Assembly: GCA_012274445.1 (NCBI GenBank)
Contig: JAAROD010000080.1
Span: forward strand, 1,302,001 to 1,366,000
DNA from: Sclerotiophoma versabilis
Taxonomy: Eukaryota > Ascomycota > Dothideomycetes > Pleosporales > Didymellaceae
Length of the DNA stretch: 64,000 nucleotides
Reading direction: 5' to 3'
This document shows positions 1-11,086 of this stretch, in pieces (position 1 is the stretch's first letter; each line of letters starts with the position of its first letter). The position numbers and the translations under genes are program-made. The notes below the pieces were generated by a model. That model saw only the letters and a list, made by a program, of their open reading frames with translations. It had not been told where the DNA came from and ran no database searches.

Positions 1-195
1 TACTTCTGGATACCGATGGTGGCTCCATTCTTGGGGTGCACGTTTGGAGCGTTTCTGTACGATGTGTTTATTTACACTGGGCCAAGCCCGATCAACACGC
101 CTTGGTTGGGGTTCAAGCAGGTGCTGCTGCCGAGGGAGGCGGCGAGAGCGCGCAAAGAACATAGAAGGAGGGAGAAGGAGGAGGGTATTGTGTGA
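1..195 (+). CDS. Aquaglyceroporin (MIP family), 3' end only
   Basis: The window opens inside this gene. Frame 1 reads to a TGA at 193-195 and gives the last 64 residues. They hold the final transmembrane helix of a major intrinsic protein, with the motifs YFWIPMVAPFLG, GAFLYD and the loop GPSPINTPW, followed by a basic, Arg/Lys/Glu-rich cytoplasmic tail. Family members move glycerol or water across the plasma membrane. The NPA boxes that would confirm the subclass lie upstream, outside the window. The call rests on resemblance of this C-terminal signature to fungal aquaglyceroporins. Confidence 0.8.
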   Translation, partial: YFWIPMVAPFLGCTFGAFLYDVFIYTGPSPINTPWLGFKQVLLPREAARARKEHRRREKEEGIV

Positions 196-590
196 ATTAT
201 GTATGGATTCAGTATCAATCTCAACAACCATCCACCTCGAATTTGTGAATGTCATGCAGGAAGTAGTCAACGCTTCCAAAGTGCCAAGATTGGCAAAGTT
301 GTTCTCTCACTTTCCAGAATCATACTTCACCATGAAAAGCTTTCAACACACTGAAATATTGGGAGGATTGTGTGTAAATGCACATCTCTCTATAGGAACT
401 CTGTGCCCTAAACTAGCTACATGCATATGCGGTGTTCGCCGCCACCACTCGTAGCCGACGTGGTAGTACATCGACTTCCGCTTAGTTGCTTCTCGCAAGC
501 AAGGAGCCCCTCAGTATCTCCCAAATCCTCCTCAGCACATGTCGTAGCCTAAGCATGCGCACGACCAACCCATCTTCAGTCAACCACCGT
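196..590. other. Convergent 3' intergenic region
   Basis: This stretch separates the 3' ends of the aquaglyceroporin (+) and the CCDC124-like gene (-). I see no coding motif, RNA gene or repeat. It probably holds both 3' UTRs. Confidence 0.6.
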
Positions 591-1313
591 CTAGTTGCCC
601 CCCAACCTCCTCTCCTTGTCGCTCTTTACGCTCTCCCTGATCGATGCCAGGTCTTCCCGTGTGGCGTTGTAGGTGGCGTTGACCTGGTTGAAGGGGTTAT
701 CCGGGTGCTTCTCAAACTCCTTCCTGATCTGATCAATCTTCTGCTGCCGCCTGAGGCCCTTCTCGTCCTTCATCTCCTCCAGTCTCCTCTCCTCAAACGC
801 GGCATACGCGGCCTTGAATCTGCGCTCGGGGTGGCGGTCCAGCTTGTCCTTGTTGTCCGCTGTGATGTCGAGCGCATCAAGCGCGTTGTCGATACCAGAG
901 GCGTTGAGAGCGGAGGGTTTGTCGAAAGAACCCAGGGCCGAGTCGATGCCGCGGCCCGAGGGCTTCTTCTCTGCTTTCTTTGCGCCGGCGCCCTTGGGCT
1001 TGGAGGGCAAGGAGGCTTCTTCTTCAGCGAGGAGCGCTGCCTTTTCGGCCTTCTTGCGCGCGGCTTCTGCGGCCTTTTCGGCGGCGGCGTCGCTGCGGAC
1101 GAGGTCAGTAGGCTGTGGTAAAGTATGAGGTGGCTAACCATACGCCTTAGCGTTCGACTTTGCGCCCTTGTCCCACTTGGTTGCTTCTACTGCGTCTTCC
1201 TGTGCCTGCGCTGCGGCTTTTTTTGCGTTGGCGGCATCAGCCTTGCGCGCCTGGCCTTGGGCCTTCTTGCTGCCCAGGTTGTCGCCTCCACCGCCGCCCT
1301 TTCCTTTGGCCAT
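591..1313 (-). CDS. CCDC124/Lso2-type ribosome-associated protein
   Basis: Two exons on the minus strand, 1313-1144 and 1092-591, joined across a 51-nt intron with a GTATGG donor and CGCAG acceptor, give 223 residues. The frame is preserved only with this donor. The N-terminal half is Lys/Ala/Glu-rich coiled coil. The C-terminal part carries the family signature DRHPERRFKAAYAAFEE, then KEFEKHPDNPFNQ. Human CCDC124 has the same length, while yeast Lso2 is shorter. Family members bind the intersubunit face of ribosomes and help inactive 80S ribosomes resume translation. The ATG at 1313 starts MAKGKGGGG, a basic start typical of the family. Longer upstream reading frames rely on non-ATG starts. 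Confidence 0.88.
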
Positions 1314-1871
1314 GTCTGTTGTAGTACTCGAACTGTAAGATAAGACCGAGGTCTGGCAGGGGCAGTGTGAGAGCGACTTGTGATCGAAGTGGCGCGTTGA
1401 CTGTTGTTGTGGTTGAGTCAAAGTTTTGAAGCTGCCTTATGACAGCTGCCTGCGGGACCGGCCAACGGCGGGGCAAGCACTTGCGTCACAAGCTGCAAGA
1501 CAGGGTCTGGAATTCAGCCTCGACGGGCATCTGTATTCACGCTTCCTTCCGTCTTATGCGCTGGCACACATGACCAATTTATACAATACTAAGCTATTGT
1601 TACTTGCGCGAAAGCCGCCACCCTTGGTAATAGACTGGTAGTTGTTGTTTCCGAAGACGCTCTATTACTTCATATAACATTATTCTATGCTCATGCTCCA
1701 TAAATGCAGAGTCTATCTTCACTTTGCATGCTCAAATATGCTGAATGCCTGTCTACATGACGTGACGCTAAATGCAAAGCGCAAAGGGGTATATAAGAAT
1801 ACAAATGCCGAAGTGGAAAGCATCACGGCACAAAAGCCGTGAGGGGTTATCGAAAATTATAAGACCATGGT
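1314..1871. other. Intergenic region between two minus-strand genes
   Basis: This holds the presumed promoter of the CCDC124-like gene near 1314-1500 and the 3' UTR of the Uds1-domain gene. No further gene is supported. Confidence 0.55.
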
Positions 1872-4800
1872 TTATGCTTGCGTGTTCTGGCGAGATAGCG
1901 TTGGTCGCAGTGCAGGAGATGCATCTTTGCGCAACTGTCGGAGTACAGCCTCAAGCTTGCGACGCTCCTCTTGCTCGGCCTAGTTTGCAGTTAGTAATCG
2001 AGTTCCTCTCCGCCAAAGGTAGTACCAGTGCTTACTCGTAGAGCCTTCAGCCCTTCGGCTGTTCGGTCCCTCATCATCTTTCTAAACTCATCTCGCATCA
2101 TACGAATGCTAGTAGCTCCCATGTCAAGCTGTTGGCCAGAAGCACCAGGTGTACCCGGGGTGCGAACGCCGAGCCACTTGACCTTCTCATCATTAAGATC
2201 GCGCTCCAGCGCCTCTTTCTCACTGCGCAACCTGTCGATTTGGCTTTCGAGCGTCTCACGGTCCTTCTCGTTCTGAATGGCGTCGCGAGTGAGTGCTTCG
2301 TACTCGGTAGCCATACCTGAAAGCTCGGCTTTGAGGTTGCGTTCGGACTGACGAGCCTCAGCTTCGGACTGCGACGCTACATCTTGCAGCCTGCCAAGAG
2401 CCTCTAGTTCGGCGAGAAGCGACTGATTCTTCTCGGTGAGGTCGTCGAGTTCCTTCTTGATGGCGGGATTGGCGGCAGACTCAGCAGCGCGCTGGGATCG
2501 ACTGCCATATGCGCCATCGAGCTCGGCTTTGGCAAAGGTAAGCTCGGTCGTCAGACGAACGATCTCGCCTTCAAGGTTACGGTACTCCTCTTCTTTAGCG
2601 TTCAGGGCATTTGTCGCTTCAAGTGAGCGAGCTGAGGCTGCTTCGCTCTCTACTGTTGCCGCTTTCAGGGCAGTGACCAGCTCGTCAATCTTGGTTGCAG
2701 ATTGCGCAAGCTCGGCTTGTCTTGCTGCAGCATCGACTCGAGACTCATCCTGTGCCTGTTGAGCTTCCCTCAGCTGGCTCTCCAAAGCTACCGCTCGCTC
2801 CTGAGCATCTCGGATCTGGGCCTCATAGCCTGCACTGCGGTCCTCGATATCTCTCTTTTTCACATTATACAACGAAGTCACCTCTTCATCCTCCTTACGC
2901 CCCTTCTCGAGCGCAGCATTGCGTTCTTCGGCTTCTTGCAACTTCTTCTGATAGGCCACAGCGCTCTCTTGTACATCCTTGAGTTGGTTCTCGTACGCAA
3001 CAGCGCGGTCCCGTGCTTCTTTTAGATCCGCATCGAACGTAGCAAGGCGTTCTTGCATGTTTATAAGCTGGGCCTCCAGGCCTGCGTTGCGCTCTTGTGT
3101 CTCTTGCATGGCTTGTGAGCCAGCCGGGATTTTCTGCTCGTCAAACTGGCGAAGTTGGCTCATTGCACGCTCGAGCTCGTCTTCCATGGTCTTCTTCTCA
3201 GATCGCGCGCTGAAGATCTGCTCATTGAGACGCTGGAACTGCTCTTCCTTCTGAGCGTCCGACTTGTTGTTGAGTTCGCGCTGCTGTTTGATCTGACGCA
3301 GAAGTACCGAATGCTTATCCTTCATCCCCATAGCACGGCTGAAGAGCCATTGCACCTTTGCAGAGAATGCTGGCAACGAGAATGACTCGTTGGCGTTGAA
3401 GTCCTCGTCAGGCGACAATTCGTCACTTGCATCAGGATCGTCAGCGAGGATACGGCGGCGCTCTCGCTTTCGTTCACGAGCCTCTTCTTCACCAGCCTGA
3501 ATGATCTGCCATAGGCCCATGAGCGTAGTCTCATACTTCTCGAGTTTCTCAGCGCCCTCGTTGCCTGCAGGCCTTGAGCGCAACTCATCCAACTGGTCGT
3601 TCAAGGAGTCCTGTATCTGCTCAAGATTGTACAGGGAGTCTTCCATGTAATTAAATTGATCGGCTTGCCCTCCTCCAGTGATGGGCGGTGGAGGCTGAAT
3701 GGGCTCGGCGTTGTCCGACTTAGACCTGCTAAGTACGCCATACAGCTGGTTGTTGATACCCTCGAGACGTCCCTCCACTTCGCTCATGCTGTGACGTGTC
3801 TTGCTGCGTATGCTTACAAGCTCAGCGTTGGTATCACGTAGTCCTTGATCGAGGAAATCCAGCTGACGTTCAATGCTGGAAGCATCTGGCGCACCGCCTT
3901 GAGATTGTGGTGGAAGGGCGTAGTCTTCATTACGTTCAGGATTGGCTTGCACAATAAGCCCTCTTAGGCGCTCGTTCAGATCCTCTAGACGTCGGCTCAC
4001 GGTCGTCAGTGCCTGATCCTGGCGATCCACGGACTGTGAGCGGTGGTGTGTGCCGTTCTGCAATGCCAGCATAAGATTGTCGAGGTTCTCCGGCGTCCTA
4101 TAGAAGCTCCTGTCATCAAATGCGTCTTCATCATCATCGGCGCCGTTGACTCGGCCGACCTCGTAGGTTTCGAGGCTGACTGGGCTGTCTGGTCTTCCCA
4201 TGCCGTTTTCTGACAGCTTCTCAAAGGCACTGCGTTTGTTGGGCCCGCGGTGTGTCAGCTGAAGTACAGCAGCCGTGTGCATAAGAAGCTGCATATCGAT
4301 CAGGCGCATTCGCGATTCAATCTCCAGCAGCTCCCTGATAAACACCTCGACCTTCTTGTTGCTAGCTTCAAGGCCTTCCTGCGGCTGATGCTCTTCATAC
4401 TCTTGAACCGCATTGCTTCCCTTGCTGCTCATTCCTCGACGATGCTCGTTCCTCTTCTTTGAGGCCAGTCGAGTGAGCGAGCGTGTAGCATCGCGGATCT
4501 TGGTCTCTGACTCCAGCTTTCTCCTTACTGTCCCCAGCCGGGTGTCCAGCGTTTTTTGCTCCTGCTTCAACGCCTCCACCTCTTCGACAGTCAAAATGTC
4601 GAAGTACTGGCTATCTCCTATTGCCGTCTCCACCAGCAGATGCATCGCGACGGGATCTGTGTTCATGACATCTGAGCTTCTCTTCCTCAAATCGCGCGGC
4701 GTGTACCCGCCGTTCTCGCGGACAGTGTCTCTGCGGTCCCCCCCGAAGACGTCTGGCGGGGGTATGAAGGCGCTGGCGCCGAAGCGTGGGGAGATCTGGT

Positions 4801-4942
4801 AGGCCATAGGGAAGAAGCTGGGAGACGGCGCTCCTAGCCCAGACGGGTAGTTGGAGCTGGGCGAAGGGAAGTCGTAGGCAGGGCGCGGGCTGAGCATGCC
4901 GCCCTCGTAGGGGTACTGTGTGCGCAAGCCATCGCTGGTCAT
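1872..4942 (-). CDS. Uds1-domain coiled-coil protein
   Basis: Exon 1 runs 4942-2036 and exon 2 runs 1979-1872. The 56-nt intron has a GTAAGC donor, a perfect TACTAAC branch site and a CTAG acceptor. The product is 1004 residues. A Pro/Ser-rich N-terminus (about 1-95) precedes the Up-regulated-during-septation domain (about 98-230), recognisable by LLVETAIGDSQYFDIL and EEVEALKQEQ. The rest is long coiled coil with many Gln/Glu/Ala heptads. S. pombe Uds1 is linked to septation, and filamentous relatives are thought to act at hyphal tips or septa. The ATG at 4942 (MTSDGLRTQ) is used because the reading frame further upstream lacks an ATG. Without splicing the protein would end in 14 different residues. 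Confidence 0.85.
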
Positions 4943-5556
4943 GGTAGGCCTCAGTGGTTGTGGCAGCAGCCGGGAACGCGATTCGCTGGAGCGCGGAGAC
5001 GCGGTGAGGGTGTGTAGGGAGAGCGCAACTGGAGTGTAGAGGAGCAGAGCTCGTGCAGCGGAGCGAGAGTAGCTGCTCACGGCGGGCAATGCATAGCAAA
5101 AGGCATTCAATCAGGAGAAGCGCGCTAGACTATCCATTTGCAGGCGGTGCTGTTGTCCAATGTTTCCTTGAGGCGGCTGCGCAGTGCCCCTGTCAACATG
5201 TCAAGCTACGAATTCCAGGGGTTCGAGTGGCCCGAATGGCCCGAACGCCGCGCGGGTATTCCACCAGCTTGCACTTGGCAGGCACGAGCTCCACAACGCC
5301 TGCCAAAATGCTTTCGCGTTGGCCGTCGTGGTGACGCCATAGAGTGTGGGCGTTTCATCCATCGCGGCTTGACTTTGCTGTTCTATCTCTCGGAACTGCG
5401 AGCGCACAGAACCGCCTTATCAAAGGCAAAAGGTTGTCTGCATTTTCGGACCAACCCACAAAGCGAAAGGCCCGAACCGTCGATCCCCAGAATTGAGATT
5501 GGCATCCTCCACGCACGCATCTTACACGCACCCGATAATTTCCCTGCGCCGGCGGA
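4943..5556. promoter_or_regulatory. Shared divergent promoter region, Uds1 gene / NAT gene
   Basis: These 614 bp lie between the start codons of two head-to-head genes and must carry both 5' UTRs and promoters. I see no confident TATA box. Short frames here are shadows. Confidence 0.5.
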
Positions 5557-6492
5557 ATGGTTTCCGAGCAACCAAGACCGTCGTACACCAGGGAGCAGAT
5601 CTCCAAGTATTTCGAACGTCTGAAGCTGCCCAAGGAGGTCCAGAAGTATGATGTAGCTGGGCTGAACGCTCAGGAGACTCTCCAGTACCTTGCCTTGTTG
5701 CAGAAGCTCCATCTCGCTACCATACCATTCGAAAATTTGACGCTGCATTACTCAGCTCACCACTCAATTAACGTCCATCCTCAGGCCTTATTCACGAAAA
5801 TCATTGGCGATAACAATGGCCGTGGAGGGTACTGCATGGAGAACAACGCTCTCTTTGGCACGCTCTTGTCCTCCCTTGGTTTCAACATTTACTCTGCTGG
5901 AGCCCGTGTCAATGACGGAGGGGTCTTCACAGGCTGGTCGCATATGGTCAATATAGTTATTGTTGGGGAGACGAAGTACCACGTCGATGTTGGCTTTGGT
6001 GGTAACGGCCCCGTCGTACCGATGCCCCTGGACCGCTCGGATGTGATCAAAGAACATATCAGGCCAGCCGCAGCTCGTCTGCAGTGGCGTAATATACCTG
6101 GAAACACGGATCCAACCCAACGCCTCTGGGTTTATGAACATCGCCCAGATGAGGACAGCGACTTTACCATGATGTACTGCTTCACCGAGCTTGAGTTCCT
6201 TCCGAGTGATTATGTGCTCATGAACTACTTCACGAGTACTAGCAAGCACACCTTTTTCACGAGGACAATCGTTCTGGAAAGGAAAATCCTGGATGATGCT
6301 GGAGAGCTGGTAGGGCAGTTGATAATGAGTGACAGAGACCTTAAATGGAGAATACATGGAAAGAAAGAGAAGCACATCGAATTTGCAAGCGAAAAGGATC
6401 GTCTAGACGCTCTCGAGGAGCACCTTGGCATCCATTTTGGCGAGGTTGAGAGGGTTGGTATCCAGGGCTTGCCGTCCGAGATCAAGTCATAG
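5557..6492 (+). CDS. Arylamine N-acetyltransferase
   Basis: An intronless gene of 311 residues with an ATG at 5557. The protein transfers acetyl (or malonyl) groups from CoA to aromatic amines and is cytosolic. The catalytic triad is visible: Cys93 in RGGYCMENN, His129 in GWSHMVN and Asp144 in YHVDVGFGGNG. The N-terminal helices include PFENLTLHY, also typical. The length suits the family, somewhat longer than bacterial NATs of about 275-280 residues. Fungal members detoxify plant or environmental amines, and Fusarium enzymes act on benzoxazolinone breakdown products. Whether this protein has that role cannot be told from sequence. No cluster of related catabolic genes is adjacent. Confidence 0.93.
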   Translation: MVSEQPRPSYTREQISKYFERLKLPKEVQKYDVAGLNAQETLQYLALLQKLHLATIPFENLTLHYSAHHSINVHPQALFTKIIGDNNGRGGYCMENNALFGTLLSSLGFNIYSAGARVNDGGVFTGWSHMVNIVIVGETKYHVDVGFGGNGPVVPMPLDRSDVIKEHIRPAAARLQWRNIPGNTDPTQRLWVYEHRPDEDSDFTMMYCFTELEFLPSDYVLMNYFTSTSKHTFFTRTIVLERKILDDAGELVGQLIMSDRDLKWRIHGKKEKHIEFASEKDRLDALEEHLGIHFGEVERVGIQGLPSEIKS

Positions 6493-6573
6493 CTTAGTAT
6501 TTACAAAAGGAATTGACATTGCTTGATTTGGATATGTGAGATTGGCTTTCGTTTGAACTGTCTCGCGCACTGC

Positions 6574-7043
6574 TTAGATGAATCGCTGCTCGCACTGTAC
6601 GCTTGTCAGTATTGCCTGGGCCTCTTGGACTAACATACGCACCCTCCATGGGTTGTTGAGCTCGAAGCCCGCCGGCGCCTCGGCCTTGTCGGTCTGTCCT
6701 CGCATGAATCCGGTCAGGCGGCGGTCGCGCTCCATCACTGCGGTGTCGTCAGTATGTGGTCTCTGGCATGAGGTCATCGTGGGATTTCGTACTTTGCTGC
6801 GCAGCTGTTAGTAGAGCTCTTGAGAACTTCCAAAGACTGCAACTCACCCTGTCCCAAGCGTCAATTCCTCGCCTGCCCCTCTTTCCTCCGTTCTGCATCT
6901 CCCTGAGCTTTCCAACGGACACGGCACTGAATGCGAAGAACTGCGACACCTCCGTTAGAGCGGTCCAGCGCGGCCAATTGGGGCAGTCAACGTACGCCGG
7001 TCATGATCGCGTACGGCAGCAAAGCCTCGAATGGGACACCCAT
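6574..7043 (-). CDS. Mitochondrial complex I subunit NDUFA1 homologue, five exons including a 4-nt microexon
   Basis: Exons on the minus strand are 7043-6996, 6940-6848, 6796-6793, 6737-6643 and 6594-6574, giving 86 residues. The introns are 55, 51, 55 and 48 nt. The start MGVPFEALLPYAIM is the conserved N-terminus and single membrane anchor of the NDUFA1 (MWFE, Neurospora 9.8-kDa) family. QNGGKRGRR, WDRQMMERDRRLTG, RGQT and PAGFELNNPW are family motifs. The accessory subunit sits in the inner mitochondrial membrane arm of complex I. The 4-nt exon CAAA supplies Gln and the first base of Met in WDRQMM. Without it exons 2 and 4 are out of frame. The short last exon (CEQRFI) is the least certain. 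Confidence 0.85.
6793..6796 (-). other. Predicted 4-nt microexon of the NDUFA1 gene
   Basis: The bases CAAA (minus strand) are bounded upstream by a TACTAAC branch site with a GCGCAG acceptor and downstream by a GTACGA donor. The following intron has its own TACTGAC branch site and CCGCAG acceptor. Inclusion restores the frame and the conserved string WDRQMMERD. The only frame-restoring alternative I found needs a poor GTCTTT donor and replaces the conserved Gln. Confidence 0.75.
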
Positions 7044-7632
7044 GATTGCGAGAGTGTCAGCGGTCGCTGTTGTTCGGTGGGGGTGGGTGTCGTGCGGTGC
7101 GATAGCTGCAAGTGAGGTCGGCACTGAGAGAGAGCACGCCCCGGCCAGGAGGGCGTGCTCTTGGCGCACCCCCGACCTCCACAAGCAGCGACGACTTGGG
7201 TCCGTCGAATAATTATCCACGCACGCGTTGCAGACAAACTACGATTATTCACGGTGTCGCCCAGAGCCGCCCTTTCATACGAATCGCGAACATCGATACC
7301 CTTGCGCCCCATGCGGCCGAAATAATTGCGTGTCGCAGCACCCGCTCACGTCTACGTCTACGCAGCAACCACCAGCGCGACTGCGGGGTTCCACCATCAG
7401 CTGTTGGCCTCGACTGGCCTCCAGGAACGATTTCAAAGCCCAAGGTTACGATATCGAGAGATTGCTCGACCCAGAGCTGGACAGCAGCAGCAACGCGCCG
7501 CAACAACACTACATGAAAGCACCCTCACCGCGACAATTGCTCATGTACCGAGCAATCTAGACCCTCCAAACTCCTGGGCCTACGACACTGGCGTATCTCG
7601 TTTCTAAGCTGGCGACTGCCGTCTCCTTCGCC
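7044..7632. promoter_or_regulatory. Shared divergent promoter region, NDUFA1 / SAS3-like gene
   Basis: 589 bp between two head-to-head start codons. Several short overlapping frames exist on both strands but show no recognisable motif. I could not assign core promoter elements. Confidence 0.5.
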
Positions 7633-10600
7633 ATGGCGGAGCCGGGCAGGCTGATGGGCCAGGCAGCTCCCAGCGCTGAGCCAGATGACATCGACGCGGA
7701 CGGAGAATATGAAATGGACGATGTGCAGTACGAACAGGAACCTGCGGTGGCCGACACCCCAGACGTCGACGGACATACCACTGACGCGGAAGGCTCAGAA
7801 GTTGACGCTGAGGGCGAAGAGGTCGACGACGACGAGGTTGAAGCTGTGGGCGCCGTCAAAGTGCGCGCAGATGCATCATCAGACGAAGAGGAGGACGATG
7901 ACAATGATCCAGATGCTGCCGTAGAATCCGAATCAGATGCCAAGACCTTCAGTGAAGATGACGAATCAGAAAGCTCTGAAGAAGAGGAAGAGGTTCAATA
8001 CCAGGACGAGAGCGAAGAGGAAGGACGGTCTGGAGCTGCTGAAAGCGATCCTAACGTGTGCATGTAAGTCCGGATCATCGATCAAACCAAACATGTTCGA
8101 AAACTAATCTCCACATAGATACTGCAGCCAGACCGAAGAGAATGATCCAAGCCCAGACTTCGAGCCGTATCTTGCATGCTCTGTGTGTGGCGACCACGGT
8201 GAGTAAAACCGCTGAGACGTCTAGACGACGATCCTGGGAAACTGGAAACTGACATGTCTGTTCCTGTAGCACATCGGCAATGCGCCCGCGACGCTAATAC
8301 GCTTAGCCCCGATGTTGGCCCCGAAGATGGTAGGATCCTCCCTTCCACGATCGATCCGTAGACTAACTTGTTGGTTGTAGAAGCAAAACAGTGGCGTTGC
8401 AGCGCCTGCATCCAAAACGACGTCCACCGTGAGAATGACGAAGAAGAAGTTGAGAAACGAAAAAGTTCAGAGTCTATCACTCGCCGCAGACTATCATCCG
8501 TACCCAGGCTTGCTAGGGACTTGCTTCCTTCAGTTCGAGGTGTAGACCCTAGCGGTCACTCTATCTTCAAGGAGCTGATCCTTCCTGACGATGCACCAGA
8601 GGGTACACGATCGCTACGGAAACGCAAAGCGTCACATGAAGAAGAAGTGACAGCACCCGTACCAGCAAGGCAATTCCGGAAGAAGCGTAGGCCTTCCGAG
8701 ATCTCAAAGTCGGAGGCAGCGCCGTCAGTAGCACCATCGTCCCCACGGCCATCTACAAGGAATGCCCTGACAGATGGGGAAACCGATGGAGAGGCACAAC
8801 ATACTGCGTCAGATCAAGAAGGAGCGCGTCTTCGATCTTCACGCGCACGTCGTTCGGCAAAACCTCAGAGAAAGGACAAGAGGCCTCTTGTATGGATAGA
8901 GGAGTCCCAAGGCCTTAGTCTGATCGTTGCTTTCCACCTTACTAATGAGAAGGTGCAGAAGATTGTTACACAGAAGCCGAGGAGAAAGGTCTTAACACTG
9001 GAGCAAGAACGACAAGAGCGGCGGCGAGAGCGAGATAGAGAACGACGTGAGCGCAACAGGCGAGCAAGGGAGGCAGCCAGAGAGCCCCCAGAGATTTCTC
9101 AATATCCCTCAGTGCAACACCACTTCAGCGCGCCATTCCTGGGTTTCACGGAAAAAGAGGACGAGACCAAGAGCAAGCCTTACGGCGGTGTGCTATCAGA
9201 AGCTGATGCAGATACTACCAAGACCTATCCTTCACAAGCGGACAGAAAGCGCTTTGAGGACGCACGTGTGAAGGCCGAGGAGGCCTGGAAAGAGAAGCAG
9301 GCCGCACTTTATGCTCATCACGAGTCTGGGAAACTATCTAAGCAGGCTGCTGCTGCGAGCAAGATCAAATGCGTCAATTTTGGTGGGTGGGAGATTGAGA
9401 CCTGGCATGCAGCACCGTACCCCGAGGAATACAGCAAGAACCGAGTGTTGTACATCTGCGAATTCTGCCTCAAGTACATGAACTCTGATTACGTCGCGTG
9501 GCGGCACAAGGTAAGCCTCATCAAGACAACAGTCTTGCCCTCACATTAACACCACACAGCTCAAGTGTCCAGCTAAGCACCCTCCTGGCGACGAAATCTA
9601 CCGCGATGGAAAATACTCATTCTTCGAAGTCGATGGTCGCAAGAACCCGGTCTATTGCCAAAACCTTTGCCTTCTCGCAAAGTTGTTCCTGGGCTCCAAG
9701 ACGCTCTACTATGATGTGGAACCTTTCTTGTTCTATGTCATGACGGAGAACGATAACTACGGCTGCCATTTCGTAGGCTACTTTTCGAAAGAGAAGCGAC
9801 CAAGCTCGCTTAACAACGTATCATGCATCCTTGTGTTACCGATACATATGCGCAAAGGTTACGGACAGTATCTGATCGAGTTCTCCTACCTGCTCACCCG
9901 AGTGGAGAAGAAGACCGGAAGTCCCGAGAAGCCACTCAGTGATATGGGTCTTGTGAGTTACCGGAAGTACTGGCGGTTGCTGCTCTGTCAGGAGCTACTA
10001 GAGCAGAAAGGACCCATCAGCATTACAGCGATATCTGAACGCACTGGCATGACGCCAGATGACATTGTGTCAGCTCTGGAGGGTCTGCGCGCCCTTGTAC
10101 GCGATCCTGTTACCAAGAAGTACGCTTTCCGACTAGATCTCAACTACTTCAGATCATATATCGAGAAATGTCAAGCCGCCGGCAACCCAACTATCAAGCC
10201 CGAGTGCCTGGTTTGGACACCATACGTCATGGGTCGCTTTGGCCAGTACGAGGATGGACCCGCCCTGCAAACAGTCCAGCAGCGTGATGAGGTGGAAGAA
10301 GAAGAGAAGCCGGAACCCGAAGAAGGTGTGCAGATGGATGCTGTCGTCGCGAAAGCCAATGGTATCCCACTCGAAGAGGGAGGTGTCACTGTAGATGAAG
10401 CTGATCCAGGGCCTGACATCCCTCTCGAAGACTCTGTCGACGGTGACTCTCCAGCACCGCCCGGCACTAGCACCGGCACCCCTCTGGCGAACGGATCCAT
10501 GATAGCACTCGCAGGGTCTGCCATCACTACTAATGAACCTGCTATACCGCCCATGCGCTACGAGATTTTTCCACCGGTACCAGGGCAGCCTGCTATAAAG

Positions 10601-11086
10601 CGTCGACCCGGACGACCTTTCGGTGCACGCCGACGGACAAGCACACCGAATCGGGCTCGCAACACATCACTTTCGATACACACAGCGCCTGTGTCAAGGA
10701 TACAATTGTCTCCGATAAGATCGCGTAGAGACTCGCCTACACGAAATGGCGCAAGGACGCCTGCGACCATTTCCGTTCGACGTACACGCAGCAGACTTGG
10801 TGAGAGCGTGACGAATGGCGACGATCTTGAAGAGGGTGGTGAAGTCAAGGCTCCGGCCACAAACGGAAGGAGAAGCACAAGAAGTTCCGCTAGTTCTGGC
10901 GGCAGTCCACGAGTCGTTATCAATAACAGCAATAGGGGCAAGGGTAAGGTGATGCCGGTGGAAGAAGAGCAGGAAGAGCTTGAAGACGTAGATGCCGACG
11001 GCGACTATGACGACGAGGCTGAAGAGGAAATGGATGTCGACGCTGAAGGTGAGGATGATGACGATATCGTCATGGCAGAGGCATAG
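7633..11086 (+). CDS. sas3: MYST-family histone acetyltransferase, Sas3/Mst2 (KAT6) type
   Basis: Five exons, 7633-8063, 8119-8198, 8270-8329, 8381-9510 and 9560-11086, encode 1075 residues. An acidic N-terminus precedes a C4HC3 PHD finger (about 143-205: CIYC, CSVC, HRQC, CSAC), whose coding sequence is cut by three introns. A basic linker follows, then the MYST domain (about 515-795) with its C2HC zinc finger (CEFC...CPAKH). Also present are the autoacetylated-lysine motif YFSKEK (Lys about 644), the catalytic Cys about 656 in VSCILVLP, the acetyl-CoA loop RKGYGQYLIE and the Glu about 690 in SPEKPLSD. The C-terminal tail is Pro/Arg-rich, then acidic. In yeast Sas3 is the catalytic subunit of NuA3, which acetylates H3K14/K23. 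The PHD finger on the same chain argues for Sas3/KAT6 rather than Esa1 or Sas2. Confidence 0.9.

Noticed and set aside
486..1128. Plus-strand frames of up to 211 codons
   Set aside because: They are antisense shadows of the CCDC124-like gene, which has clear family motifs on the minus strand.
4611..5110. N-terminal extension of the Uds1-domain protein and an overlapping 162-codon frame
   Set aside because: The extension needs a TTG start, and the conserved protein begins well with the ATG at 4942. The overlapping frame is Arg/His/Pro-rich shadow.
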